Shown one piece after another: positions 44,777 to 53,991 of a stretch of 64,000 nt of DNA (positions within the stretch are counted from its first letter, which is position 1; each line of letters begins with the position of its first letter). The DNA lies in the NCBI RefSeq assembly GCF_001939735.1, contig NZ_MJIL01000101.1:62001-126000 (forward strand). The letters run 5' to 3'. A model generated the notes under the pieces. That model did no database searches, was not told the origin of the DNA, and was given only the letters and a program-made list of their open reading frames with translations. The position numbers were made by a program, and so were the translations under genes. This DNA is from Photobacterium proteolyticum (GTDB lineage Bacteria; Pseudomonadota; Gammaproteobacteria; Enterobacterales; Vibrionaceae).

Positions 44777-45210
44777 ACGCTTATCCTTTAAATCATTTAG
44801 TTCGCCAGCAGTTTCGTTGTACTGGCGAGGCAAAAACGTCACGGTATTCAAGAGCTGCCAGAAGCAAAACCGTCAAAAATAATCACGTAAGCAGGCCACA
44901 TCAATTGCAGCATAATGAATGCTGGTGGGGATCACATGAGTATTTTTGACGGGACACTCTCTTGGATCAGAGGTGATATCTTGAATACGTACATTGCATT
45001 GCCTTAATAATACCCACAAAGTTAGGTGTTTTGGCAACCCGAAAAAGGCATTGTTTGCGATTTTTTTTTCGTTTTGGCTAGAACGTGAAAATTATGCACA
45101 AATCAAGCAGCAACAAGGCCTGTCGTCGCCTTGGACGGGGTTTCTATAAACCTAAAACTGTGGATAATTATGCGTTCGTTTCCCGATGTAGTATTAACTG
45201 GAGAAAAAAC
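44777..45210. other. argS-yecM divergent intergenic region
   Basis: A 434-bp region with promoters for both genes expected. Its only clear structure is the nested palindrome at 44870-44952. A run of ten T residues lies near 45062. I see no gene; an in-frame upstream extension of yecM from 45085 is basic, Cys-containing and unlike the family. Confidence 0.5.
44870..44952. repeat. 83-bp nested palindrome upstream of argS
   Basis: Outer arms CCGTCAAAAATA (44870-44881) and its exact inverse (44941-44952) extend inward with a few mismatches to about 19 bases. Inside, CCAC/GTGG and CAGCAT/ATGCTG (44908-44913/44919-44924, 5-base loop) pair again. Read on the minus strand (argS sense), the structure ends with GACGGTTTTG, a weak terminator-like tail, about 95 bases before the argS GTG. 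Confidence 0.65.
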
Positions 45211-45795
45211 ATGCAGAAGCTAATTGATGCCGGTCTTCACCCCGAACAAATGCTGGCAGGGCTGCCTGCTTTTGGTGCGCGTATCGAGTCTCTGGCGCAA
45301 GAGATGAATATATCGTTGTCTGGTTACCGGGCTGATCATATTGCATTACGGGTAAATGACCTTGAAGTGGCCAAGGCGCTGCATCAGGCCTGGCTGGAAT
45401 ACGGCGAGGAGTGGTCGAATAATGAAATCAACGGTCGGCCGATTATTGTAATCGGTTTTCACCAGCCGCTTGAGGTAGGGAGCTGGCGTGTAGAGGCACT
45501 GGAACTGCCGTATCCGGGCGACAAGAGCTACCCGCAGCAAGGCTGGGAGCATATTGAGTTTGTTATTGCGGCCAAGGCGAACAATACCGATGAGCTTAAA
45601 GTCAAACTGGATGAGGCGTTTCCGCTGTTGCCGTGGGATAAACTGGCTGAGAAAAATATTAAGGTAAAGGCCAGCATGCCGTCGGGTGAAAAAGAACGCC
45701 TGCCGAATCCAACGTATGCCTTTAAGAAGCAGGGTGTGTGTATCAAGCTACATCCTTGTTCGCTCAAAGATGTGATTGCAAGTGAACAAGGCTAG
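45211..45795 (+). CDS. yecM: YecM family protein (VOC superfamily)
   Basis: A 194-residue protein of the YecM family, whose structure resembles the glyoxalase/VOC fold. Family segments include YRADHIALRVND, GWEHIEFVI and KLHPCSLKDVI, holding the His and Glu positions of the presumed metal site. The start is at the ATG at 45211 with GGAG eight bases upstream. It lies next to argS, as in E. coli. The catalytic activity is unknown. Confidence 0.93.
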   Translation: MQKLIDAGLHPEQMLAGLPAFGARIESLAQEMNISLSGYRADHIALRVNDLEVAKALHQAWLEYGEEWSNNEINGRPIIVIGFHQPLEVGSWRVEALELPYPGDKSYPQQGWEHIEFVIAAKANNTDELKVKLDEAFPLLPWDKLAEKNIKVKASMPSGEKERLPNPTYAFKKQGVCIKLHPCSLKDVIASEQG

Positions 45796-45856
45796 TTCAG
45801 AATGAGCATTGTGTAGCGGGCCAGTTAGCAGCCCGCAACGTAAAAGGTATTTGTTG

Positions 45857-46690
45857 TTAGAGAATGACGGTGCGGTTTCCGTGTACAAAGACCTTGTCGT
45901 CAAGCACCAGGCCAAGTGCCTTGCTCAGAACCGACTTTTCGACATCACGCCCTGATCGGGCCATATCGCCAGCGCTGAAGTTATGATCCACATTGATGAC
46001 ATTCTGAGTAATGATCGGGCCTTCATCTAAATCATTGGTTACAAAGTGGGCAGTCGCCCCGATGATTTTTACCCCGCGATCGAATGCCTGCAGGTACGGC
46101 TTGGCACCGATAAAGGCCGGCAGGAAGCTGTGGTGGATATTGATGATTTGGTGCGGGAACTGGGCGACAAAGTTTGGCGTCAGGATCCGCATATACTTGG
46201 CCAGTACGACATAGTCGGGACTGTACTGCTTGACTGCCTCAAGCATTTTTTCCTCGTGAGCTTCGCGGCTCAGCCCTTCATGGCAGACATGGTGGAACGG
46301 GATATCAAATTTCTCTGTTAGTCCGGCCAGCGTATCGTAGTTGCCGACAACGGCTGCAATCTCAACATCCAGGGTCCCGTCGAAGGCTTTGACAAGAATG
46401 TCACCCAGACAGTGCGCTTCCTTCGTGACCATAATGACAATGCGTTTGCGGGCCGAGCTAACCAGACGGCGGTAGCTGCCTTCAGGCAGCGCACGATCGA
46501 GATCGAACAGGAAGGTTTCGTCGTTAAATACCCCCTCCAACTCCGTACGCATAAAGAACCGGGTATGGGAGTGATCAACAAATTCATTATTGTGGATAAT
46601 GTTTAGCTGGTGTTTGTAACAGATGTTGGTGATTTTCGATATTAAACCCATTGCATCTGGGCAATCGGTGAGAAGGGTTTTGGTTTCCAT
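45857..46690 (-). CDS. purU: Formyltetrahydrofolate deformylase
   Basis: Hydrolyses 10-formyl-THF to formate and THF, balancing the one-carbon pool and feeding PurT with formate. An N-terminal ACT-like domain (TLLTDCPDAMGLISKITNI) precedes the formyltransferase-fold domain with the catalytic HHSFLPAFIGAKPY, and GATAHFVTNDLDEGPI. Length 277 equals E. coli PurU (280). It is transcribed alone; a GC-rich 6-bp hairpin at 45816-45836 between yecM and purU lacks a U-run. Confidence 0.97.
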   Translation of the reverse strand: METKTLLTDCPDAMGLISKITNICYKHQLNIIHNNEFVDHSHTRFFMRTELEGVFNDETFLFDLDRALPEGSYRRLVSSARKRIVIMVTKEAHCLGDILVKAFDGTLDVEIAAVVGNYDTLAGLTEKFDIPFHHVCHEGLSREAHEEKMLEAVKQYSPDYVVLAKYMRILTPNFVAQFPHQIINIHHSFLPAFIGAKPYLQAFDRGVKIIGATAHFVTNDLDEGPIITQNVINVDHNFSAGDMARSGRDVEKSVLSKALGLVLDDKVFVHGNRTVIL

Positions 46691-46834
46691 GTGCTTCCTT
46701 GAACTACTATATTTATATTTCCGTTCTCTTTTATTTACCGCGTATTTATTTCAGGGTCAAAACAAAATTTCGAATTAGTTTCAATGATAGTTGCCATTTG
46801 TACACTAATGAGTTGCATTATCTAGGAGTAAGCT

Positions 46835-47315
46835 ATGTGGTCACAACGGCTGACATATTTTTTGAAAACCCTTTTGCTCGTCCTACCGTTTCTTGGTATC
46901 GGCTTTGCCTATGCTGACAGTCATTCCCAGGACACCAAGTCGCTGTATACCCGGCTGGGGGGGCTGCAGCCTATTTCGGTTGTCGTCAGTGATTTTATTG
47001 ATGTGATAGTGGTCGATGATACCCTTAATGCCAACCCGGCAATTGATGCAGCACGAAAAGTGGTTCCGGCGCCCTACCTGAAATACCAGGTCACGGCGAT
47101 GGTTTGCAATGCTACCGGCGGTTCGTGTAAATACCAGGGGCGGTCCATGAAAGATGCCCATGGCCACTTGAACATTTCGGAGAAAGACTGGCTGCAGATG
47201 GAGGGAGGTCTTGCTGAAAGGGGTACTGGACAAACATGGCGTGCCGGAAAAAGAACAGCAAGAGCTGATGGAAATTGTCGGCTCGACCAAAGGCGATATT
47301 GTTACAGCGCCCTAA
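46835..47315 (+). pseudogene. Group 1 truncated haemoglobin, frameshifted near its C-terminus
   Basis: The product has a signal peptide (MWSQRLTYFLKTLLLVLPFL, then GIGFAYA) and then a group 1 globin: LYTRLGGLQPISVVVSDFID, VLNANP-like TLNANPAID, and the haem-ligand region GRSMKDAHGHLNISEKDW. After LQMEGG the reading frame drifts into a low-complexity tail ending at 47335. The next frame encodes the expected helix GVLDKHGVPEKEQQELMEIV, continuing to DIVTAP and a stop at 47315. The shift lies in the G-rich stretch near 47203-47222 and equals one extra base. It could be a real mutation or a sequence error. Start ATG has AGGAG. Confidence 0.82.
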
Positions 47316-47462
47316 TTAGTATCTCTGGTTGCTGATATTGCAACCAGAGAGCTGCTCGTCTAATACGTTGTCACCCTGAGTATAAATAACCGTAGTCGCA
47401 GGCTGGCAAACTTGGCATAATGTTATTTTCCTACTGTATATATAACCAATAAGCTCGTTGGA

Positions 47463-49421
47463 ATGATTGCCAAGTTTTTCGCCTCAGGTGGCGCACTCGA
47501 CAAAGCCATACCGGGTTTCCAGGCTCGCCAGCCGCAGATTGATATGGCCCAGGCTGTCGATGATGCAATTTGTGAACAGACCCAGCTGGTGGTAGAGGCG
47601 GGGACGGGGACCGGCAAGACCTTTGCCTATTTAGTTCCGGCGTTGGTTCGCGGTAAAAAAACCATTATCAGTACCGGCTCGAAGAACCTGCAGGAGCAGC
47701 TTTTTCACCGGGATCTGCCTTTGATGGCCGATGCCCTGGGCTTTACCGGGTTGGTCTCCCTGCTGAAGGGACGGGCCAACTACTTGTGCCTCGACCGCTT
47801 GAGTCGCCAGATCACCGAAAGTCATGGTACGCATGTCGATCCTACCTTGTTGAGCCAACTGGTGAAGGTCCGCAGCTGGTCTTCGACCACCCACACCGGC
47901 GATCTTGGCGAGTGCGAAACGATTGCCGAAGACAGTCCGGTGATCCCGATGATCACTTCAAACAACGACAACTGCATCGGCCGGGAATGCCCGTCCTATG
48001 AGGATTGCTTTGTTGTCAAAGCGCGCCGCAAGGCAATGGAAGCGGATGTCGTTGTCGTGAATCACCACCTGTTCCTGGCGGATCTGGCCATCAAGGAAAC
48101 AGGGTTTGGTGAATTAATTCCTGAAGCAGAAGTCTTTATCTTCGATGAGGCTCACCAGATGCCGGATATTGCCAGTCAGTATTTTGGCCAGAGCCTGACC
48201 AGCCGCCAGGTGCAGGAACTGGCAAAAGATGTCGAAATAGGCTATCGCACCGAAGCAAAAGATATGCGTCAGCTGCAGAAAACGGCCGATAGGCTTGCCC
48301 AATCAGCTTCGGATTTACGTATTGTGCTGGGCGAACCCGGTTTTCGAGGCAACTGGCGCGAAGCGGTAACCAGCCCGGCGATTCAGCGTGAGCTGACCCG
48401 GTTAAATGACGCGCTTGATCTTACCCATGAGGTGCTTAAGCTGGCTCTTGGGCGCAGCCAACTGCTCGATGCGGCTTTCGAACGGGCGACCTTGCTAAAA
48501 GCAAAGTTGGCCAGACTTTCCGATACCTCGATCACCGGCTATTCCTACTGGTATGAATGTACGCCGCGTCATTTCAGCCTGAATATCACCCCGCTGTCGG
48601 TGGCGGAAAAATTCCGTGAACAGATGCAGTTGCAGCCGGGAGCCTGGATATTTACCTCAGCCACCCTGGCGGTCGATGACGATTTTAGCCATTTCAGCCA
48701 TCGCCTTGGGTTAGAGCCCAAGCAGCAGTTTGCGCTGGAAAGCCCTTTCGACTATCAGCAGCAGGCCCTGCTGTGCGTGCCCCGTTTTCTCCCCGAGCCC
48801 AATAGCTTTGGTATTGCCGACAGGCTGGTGGAGATGCTGGCTCCGGTCATTGAGGCCAACGAGGGCCGCTGCTTCTTCCTGTGTACCTCGCACCAGATGG
48901 TCCGTGAGCTGGCAGAAGGGTTTCGGGCGGTACTGGATTTGCCGGTACTGGTTCAGGGAGAAACGACCAAGCAAAAGTTATTGGCGGAATATCTGGAACG
49001 TGGCAATGCCTTGTTGGTAGCGACAGGGGCATTTTGGGAAGGCGTCGATGTTAGAGGACAAGCCCTTAGCTGTGTTATCATCGACAAATTGCCCTTTACA
49101 GCACCGGATGATCCGTTGCTGAAAGCGCGAATCGAGGATTGTCGCCTGCGTGGCGGGGACCCCTTTTCGCAAGTTCAAATACCCGATGCAGTGATCACCC
49201 TGAAACAGGGTGTTGGGCGTCTTATTCGCGATAAGCAGGATAAAGGCGTGTTGGTCATCTGCGATAATCGTTTGGTAACGCGTCCGTATGGCGCGGTATT
49301 TTTAAGAAGCTTGCCACCAATTCCGCGTACGCGGGATGTTGATGGTGTCGGGCAGTTTTTGTCTGCAGTGAACGGAAACGCGAGTACTGTTCAGTGCGAC
49401 GACCAGCATTCAGAGGCTTGA
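47463..49421 (+). CDS. yoaA: ATP-dependent DNA helicase YoaA (XPD/DinG family)
   Basis: 5'-3' superfamily 2 iron-sulfur helicase; in E. coli YoaA works with HolC (DNA polymerase III chi) in repair of stalled forks. Walker A AGTGTGKTFAY (residues ~42-52) and DEAH box FDEAHQ are clear. Cys109, Cys171, Cys176 and Cys182 form the 4Fe-4S site. C-terminal helicase motifs QGVGRLIRDKQDKG end the protein. Length is 652. tsaB starts one codon after its stop (TGA-ATG). Confidence 0.95.
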   Translation: MIAKFFASGGALDKAIPGFQARQPQIDMAQAVDDAICEQTQLVVEAGTGTGKTFAYLVPALVRGKKTIISTGSKNLQEQLFHRDLPLMADALGFTGLVSLLKGRANYLCLDRLSRQITESHGTHVDPTLLSQLVKVRSWSSTTHTGDLGECETIAEDSPVIPMITSNNDNCIGRECPSYEDCFVVKARRKAMEADVVVVNHHLFLADLAIKETGFGELIPEAEVFIFDEAHQMPDIASQYFGQSLTSRQVQELAKDVEIGYRTEAKDMRQLQKTADRLAQSASDLRIVLGEPGFRGNWREAVTSPAIQRELTRLNDALDLTHEVLKLALGRSQLLDAAFERATLLKAKLARLSDTSITGYSYWYECTPRHFSLNITPLSVAEKFREQMQLQPGAWIFTSATLAVDDDFSHFSHRLGLEPKQQFALESPFDYQQQALLCVPRFLPEPNSFGIADRLVEMLAPVIEANEGRCFFLCTSHQMVRELAEGFRAVLDLPVLVQGETTKQKLLAEYLERGNALLVATGAFWEGVDVRGQALSCVIIDKLPFTAPDDPLLKARIEDCRLRGGDPFSQVQIPDAVITLKQGVGRLIRDKQDKGVLVICDNRLVTRPYGAVFLRSLPPIPRTRDVDGVGQFLSAVNGNASTVQCDDQHSEA

Positions 49422-50123
49422 ATGAGCACCAAAATCCTTGCAGTCGATACTGCAACCGAAAATTGTTCTGTTGCCCTAATGGTAGGCAACGATGTCATTT
49501 CACGTTGTGAGTATGCCCCGCGTGAGCATACGACGAAGGTTCTGCCGATGGTGGATACCGTTCTGGCCGAAGGCGGCCTGAAGCTCAACCAGCTAGACGC
49601 ACTGGCCTTTGGTCGTGGACCTGGCAGCTTTACCGGTGTCCGTATCGGTATTGGCATCGCTCAGGGATTGGCCTTTGGCGCGGACTTGCCGATGCTTGGC
49701 GTCTCGACGTTGGCTGCCATGGCTCAGGGATCCTATCGCCTGCATCAGTCAGAGCAGGTATTGGCGGCCATTGATGCCCGTATGGGTGAGATTTACTGGG
49801 GACAGTACCAGCGCCAGGCCGATGGCGACTGGCTAGTCGTTGACAACGAGCTGGTTATTCGCCCTGAAGGGTTGCTTGAGCAGTTCCGCGCTGATAATGG
49901 CCCTTGGTTAACAGCTGGTACAGGTTGGGAAAGTTATGCTGAACCTCTCGCTCAGCTGAAGGTCCAAATGGAAAAAGGAACTGTTTTATATCCGGATTCG
50001 CAGGATATGGTTCACTTGGCGAAATTTGCGCTGGCTCGAGGCGAGGCCGTTGATGCAGAGCATGCCAGCCCGGTTTACCTACGTGATACGGTCACCTGGA
50101 AGAAGCTGCCTGGCCGTGAGTAA
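49422..50123 (+). CDS. tsaB: tRNA threonylcarbamoyladenosine biosynthesis protein TsaB
   Basis: Partner of TsaD/TsaE in making the t6A37 modification of ANN-decoding tRNAs. ASKHA-fold protein starting MSTKILAVDTATENCSVAL, with the FGRGPGSFTGVRIG loop typical of TsaB. The metal-binding histidines of TsaD are absent, as expected. Length 233 compares with 231 in E. coli. It directly follows yoaA, the same order as in E. coli. A GGGTGC/GCACCC stem without a U-run lies just beyond its stop. Confidence 0.96.
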   Translation: MSTKILAVDTATENCSVALMVGNDVISRCEYAPREHTTKVLPMVDTVLAEGGLKLNQLDALAFGRGPGSFTGVRIGIGIAQGLAFGADLPMLGVSTLAAMAQGSYRLHQSEQVLAAIDARMGEIYWGQYQRQADGDWLVVDNELVIRPEGLLEQFRADNGPWLTAGTGWESYAEPLAQLKVQMEKGTVLYPDSQDMVHLAKFALARGEAVDAEHASPVYLRDTVTWKKLPGRE

Positions 50124-50255
50124 TAACTAGAATCAGGGTGCCGGGCTTCGAAAGCACAGCACCCCGATCTTAAGTACCGTAATGAGCCCTGTTTGGCTCT
50201 TCTGTCGGTCTTTGAAATCAGCTGAAGGATCCACTCTGCCGATAGGTATTGCATT

Positions 50256-50537
50256 ATGGTTTCAATTCAACGTTTACCAACATCAATACACTCCCCGCAC
50301 AAGCCCCGGGTCAATAAACCGGTACAGGCACCAGTGGCTGCCGAACAGACGGTGGTCGCAAAAGCGGTGGCCAAATCGGTCCGTGATCCGGAGCTGATCC
50401 AAGATGCCCATTCCAAAATTCAGTATGACGAACCTGAGGGCAAGAATCGCCAGGCCCTAGATTCCTACATGGGTGTAATGTATCAAAACCGTAAAGAAGA
50501 GCTATCCTCTCTGGTTGGTGTCGACGTCTACGTTTAG
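50256..50537 (+). CDS. Conserved small protein, function unknown
   Basis: A 93-residue hydrophilic product with a Pro/Ala/Val-rich N-terminal half (KPRVNKPVQAPVAAEQTVV) and a conserved-looking C-terminus (YDEPEGKNRQALDSYMGVMY). No signal peptide or membrane helix. I know similar small genes at this position in other Vibrionaceae but no named domain. It lies between tsaB and the Slp-family gene; AGG is the only ribosome-site hint. Confidence 0.6.
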   Translation: MVSIQRLPTSIHSPHKPRVNKPVQAPVAAEQTVVAKAVAKSVRDPELIQDAHSKIQYDEPEGKNRQALDSYMGVMYQNRKEELSSLVGVDVYV

Positions 50538-50594
50538 CCTGTCTGACAATCTGGAAAGTTGACTGGATAATGAGCATTTGTCTAGGAGTATCTG

Positions 50595-51149
50595 ATGTTT
50601 AGAGTGCTATTTCTTGGGCTGTTAACGGTCTTTATGGTAGGCTGCGCCAGCGTGCCTGAAAGCTTGCGCACTCAGTCAGAGAGCCCCATCACCGACTTTA
50701 TGCTTATACGCGATAATCCTGCGATTGCTCAGGATCAGGAAGTGAGACTCGGTGGCGTTATCGCTGCTATCCGCAATGAGAAACGACGTACTCGGATCGA
50801 GATAGTCAGCCTGCCGTTGACCAGCGATGGCAGACCCAAGATAGATGCAAAACCGCAGGGGCGCTTTGTCGGATATGCCGAAGGGTTTATCGAACCGTTG
50901 GAATACCGTCCCGGTCGATTACTGACCGTGGTCGGCAAAGTCAACGGTCAGGAGCAGGGGACAGTGGGCGAGTTTGACTACCAGTTTCCTGTCGTGGTTA
51001 TTTCCGGTCGGCAGTTATGGCAGGTCAAGCAGGAGATTCGGATTGACGATTTTGCTCGCTACCATGACTGTATTGGTACACGATGCTCGTTTATGAGCTA
51101 CGGCGTGGGCTTTACCCGGGGCGAGGTAACGCAACGGGTGACCAAGTAG
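50595..51149 (+). CDS. Slp/YeaY-family outer membrane lipoprotein
   Basis: Lipoprotein with the lipobox VFMVGC, so Cys17 would be the acylated first mature residue, followed by ASVPESLR. The rest (184 residues in all) is a compact beta-rich domain with VRLGGVIAAIRNEKRRTRIE and the C-terminal Cys pair DCIGTRCSF. The second residue after the acylated Cys is Ser, which predicts outer-membrane sorting. It stands between tsaB and fadD, as E. coli yeaY does. Role: unknown, starvation-linked in relatives. The ATG has AGGAG. Confidence 0.88.
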   Translation: MFRVLFLGLLTVFMVGCASVPESLRTQSESPITDFMLIRDNPAIAQDQEVRLGGVIAAIRNEKRRTRIEIVSLPLTSDGRPKIDAKPQGRFVGYAEGFIEPLEYRPGRLLTVVGKVNGQEQGTVGEFDYQFPVVVISGRQLWQVKQEIRIDDFARYHDCIGTRCSFMSYGVGFTRGEVTQRVTK

Positions 51150-51161
51150 ATTGAGAGTGTT

Positions 51162-52082
51162 GTGTCGAGTGTAATGTACAATACACACTTCCGGCTGGCG
51201 GAGATAACGCTGGCGGGATTGTGTTCATTTCAGCATCTGGGCGAGGTTGTTTCACCTTCATCGCCGCTGACCTACCCGTGTGATCAAAAGCCGATATTAC
51301 TGTTCTTGCATGGTTGGCAGGATAATGCCGCCAGCTTTGACGCCTTGTTTGTGACGCTGGCCGAAAAGTTTCATCTGATTGCGATTGATTGGCCGGGCCA
51401 TGGTTATTCTCAGCCTAGGAGCAAGGATAACTATTACCATTTTGTTGATTATATTGATGATCTTAATCAGCTGATGGCCTTGTTGCCAGACCGGGAGGTT
51501 TTTCTGGTCGGGCATTCGCTGGGGGCGTTGGTTGCCGGCTGCTATGCGGCTGTCTTTCCGGACAAGGTTGCCGGGGCTGTGCTGATTGAAGGGCTTGCTC
51601 CGCTGCACGAGTCGCCGGAGCAGGCGGTACAACGCCTGCGTGACGGGATCGCCAGCAGGCAGCGCTACCGTCGCCGGGCCGAGCGATGGGGAAAGGGCAG
51701 GGGAATGTCGTCGTTCCAGGAGGCCTTGCAGTTACGCTGTGTAGTCAACCACCTGTCGGCAGAACAACTTGCCCCTTTGGTGGCAAGAGGCACCTATCAG
51801 GACGGCTCGAACTGGTATTGGCGGCATGATCATAAATTGCGCTGTGACTCCTTGTATCGCATGGCCAAAGAGCATGCCAAGACACTGGCGTCGCAGATCC
51901 AATGTCCGGTGCTGTCGATTCTTGGTCGGAGCGGATTTGAAGCCCTGCGTCAGCCGGGGGGCGGAAGATATTGGTTGCAGAATGGCTCACAGGTGGTGGT
52001 TGGCGGTGCTCACCACTGTCACATTGAAAGCCCGCAGGCGGTTTGTGAACACATAGTGGTATTCACATCAAAATTCAGATAA
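51162..52082 (+). CDS. Alpha/beta-hydrolase, substrate unknown
   Basis: A 306-residue alpha/beta-hydrolase. Oxyanion segment LFLHGWQDNAASFDALF, nucleophile elbow VGHSLGALVAG (Ser near residue 119), and a C-terminal catalytic His in GGAHHCHIESP are visible. The start is taken at GTG 51162; an ATG four codons on (51174) is an equal alternative. It lies 12 bases after the lipoprotein gene and upstream of fadD, whose FadR box overlaps its stop codon. A lipid-related ester substrate is a guess from context. Confidence 0.85.
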   Translation: MSSVMYNTHFRLAEITLAGLCSFQHLGEVVSPSSPLTYPCDQKPILLFLHGWQDNAASFDALFVTLAEKFHLIAIDWPGHGYSQPRSKDNYYHFVDYIDDLNQLMALLPDREVFLVGHSLGALVAGCYAAVFPDKVAGAVLIEGLAPLHESPEQAVQRLRDGIASRQRYRRRAERWGKGRGMSSFQEALQLRCVVNHLSAEQLAPLVARGTYQDGSNWYWRHDHKLRCDSLYRMAKEHAKTLASQIQCPVLSILGRSGFEALRQPGGGRYWLQNGSQVVVGGAHHCHIESPQAVCEHIVVFTSKFR

Positions 52083-52097
52083 CTGGTCCAATCAGTT
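52081..52097. promoter_or_regulatory. FadR operator upstream of fadD
   Basis: AACTGGTCCAATCAGTT closely fits the FadR consensus with its CTGGT-N-ANCAG-like dyad. It lies 114 bases before fadD and overlaps the last two bases of the preceding hydrolase stop codon. FadR repression of fadD is established in E. coli and vibrios. Confidence 0.8.
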
Positions 52098-52210
52098 GTT
52101 GTTAATTATTTGTTAGTTATGTTGTAATGGCGGTAACAAACACTTGTTTGAATTAGTCCCCTACAACAAGCTTTGGGCGATGACGCCAGATAATATAAGG
52201 AGAGTGCAAA

Positions 52211-53896
52211 GTGGATAAGGTTTGGCTTAACCGCTATCCGGAAGATGTACCGGCAGAAATTAACCCGGACATGTACCCGTCTCTGGTAGAGATGTTTGAG
52301 CAATCTGTACAGAAGTATGCAGACCAGACAGCCTTTATCAATATGGGGCAGGTCATGACCTTCCGCAAGCTGGAAGAGCGCAGCCGTGCTTTTGCTGCAT
52401 ATTTGCAAAATGAGCTCAAGCTGAAAAAGGGTGACCGTGTCGCAGTGATGATGCCGAACCTGCTGCAGTATCCGATCGCCTTGTTTGGAATTTTGCGTGC
52501 CGGTTGTGTGGTGGTTAATGTTAACCCGCTGTATACCCCGCGAGAACTTGAGCATCAGCTAAACGATTCCGGCGCCAAAGCGATTGTTATTGTTTCGAAC
52601 TTTGCACACACTCTAGAAAACGTGGTGAAAAACACCGGTGTCCAGCACGTTGTCCTGACAAGGCTGGGTGATCAGCTCTCACGGCCGAAAGGTACGCTGG
52701 TTAACTTTGTCGTCAAGTACATCAAGAAGATGGTGCCGAAGTACCACCTTCCCCACGCTACCTCGATGCGATCGGCGCTGAGCAAAGGCCGCCGGATGCA
52801 GTATGTTAAGCCGTTCATGTCCGGCGACGATACCGCCTTTCTGCAGTATACCGGTGGGACAACCGGTGTCGCCAAAGGGGCGATACTGAGTCACCGCAAT
52901 ATGCTGGCCAATGTGATGCAGGCCAAAGGGGCCTACGGGCCGGTACTGACCGAGGGACGTGAGCTGATTGTGACGGCACTGCCGCTTTATCATGTCTTTG
53001 CGCTGACGGTGAACTGTCTGCTGTTTATTGAAATGGGCGGCCGAAATCTACTGATCACCAACCCGCGTGACATTCCGACTTTTGTCAAAGAACTTCAGCG
53101 CTACCCGTTTACGGCGATCACCGGGGTAAATACGTTGTTTAATGCCCTTGTGAACAATGAGGACTTCCACGAGCTTGACTTTAGCAACCTGCGCCTGTCG
53201 GTGGGCGGTGGCATGGCCGTACAGCGAGCCGTGGCTGACAAGTGGAAGCAGATGACTGGCAACTACTTGCTGGAAGGGTACGGTTTGACGGAATGCTCTC
53301 CGCTGGTAGCAGCTTATCCCTATGATCTTGTTGATTACAACGGTTCTATCGGTCTACCGGTACCGTCTACTGATGTGCGTATGGTAGATGACGAAGGCAA
53401 TGTGCTGGGTAACGATCAAACTGGTGAGCTGCAGGTCCGTGGTCCTCAGGTGATGCAGGGCTACTGGCAGCGTCCGGAGGCGACCAAGGAAGTACTGACG
53501 GACGATGGCTGGCTATCAACCGGCGATATCGTTCGCTTTGACGAGGACGGCTTCTTGCATATTGTCGATCGTAAAAAAGACATGATACTGGTCTCGGGTT
53601 TTAATGTTTACCCTAACGAAATTGAAGATGTTGTAGCCCTGAACAGCAAGGTTCTGGAAGTGGCCGCGATTGGTCTGCCGCATGAAGTCTCCGGCGAAGT
53701 GGTGAAGATTTGCGTGGTCAAGCGGGATCCGAATCTGACCCGCGATGAGCTTCTGATGCATTGCCGCGAGCACCTGACCGGGTATAAAGTACCAAAGGTT
53801 GTCGAGTTCCGTGACGAGCTGCCGAAAACCAATGTCGGTAAAATCTTGCGCCGAGCTTTGCGTGAAGAGTCGGATAAGCAGCCGCAAGAAGCATAA
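52211..53896 (+). CDS. fadD: Long-chain fatty acid-CoA ligase
   Basis: Activates long-chain fatty acids to acyl-CoA for beta-oxidation, coupled to their entry across the inner membrane. AMP-binding motif YTGGTTGVAKGA (about residues 214-225), LEGYGLTECSP, and the hinge/adenylate motif GWLSTGDIVRFDEDGF with DRKKDMIL are present. Length 561 equals E. coli FadD. The GTG start is preceded by AAGGAG. FadR box upstream; terminator downstream. Confidence 0.97.
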   Translation: MDKVWLNRYPEDVPAEINPDMYPSLVEMFEQSVQKYADQTAFINMGQVMTFRKLEERSRAFAAYLQNELKLKKGDRVAVMMPNLLQYPIALFGILRAGCVVVNVNPLYTPRELEHQLNDSGAKAIVIVSNFAHTLENVVKNTGVQHVVLTRLGDQLSRPKGTLVNFVVKYIKKMVPKYHLPHATSMRSALSKGRRMQYVKPFMSGDDTAFLQYTGGTTGVAKGAILSHRNMLANVMQAKGAYGPVLTEGRELIVTALPLYHVFALTVNCLLFIEMGGRNLLITNPRDIPTFVKELQRYPFTAITGVNTLFNALVNNEDFHELDFSNLRLSVGGGMAVQRAVADKWKQMTGNYLLEGYGLTECSPLVAAYPYDLVDYNGSIGLPVPSTDVRMVDDEGNVLGNDQTGELQVRGPQVMQGYWQRPEATKEVLTDDGWLSTGDIVRFDEDGFLHIVDRKKDMILVSGFNVYPNEIEDVVALNSKVLEVAAIGLPHEVSGEVVKICVVKRDPNLTRDELLMHCREHLTGYKVPKVVEFRDELPKTNVGKILRRALREESDKQPQEA

Positions 53897-53930
53897 GCTG
53901 CCAATTCAGGTTACAATGAGATTAATTCGA

Positions 53931-53959
53931 GTGCCGGCTATAACGCCGGCACTTTCTTT
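53931..53959 (+). terminator. Intrinsic terminator of fadD
   Basis: Perfect 8-bp stem GTGCCGGC/GCCGGCAC with a 6-base loop followed by TTTCTTTC. Confidence 0.85.
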
Positions 53960-53991
53960 CGGTTAGTCATAGCTGATAAAAAAGGTTTGCT

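Noticed and set aside
45085..45210. N-terminal extension of yecM
   Set aside because: Basic, non-conserved residues; the ATG at 45211 has GGAG at good spacing.
45816..45836. GCGGGC/GCCCGC hairpin between yecM and purU as a terminator
   Set aside because: No U-run on either strand; at best a weak structure.
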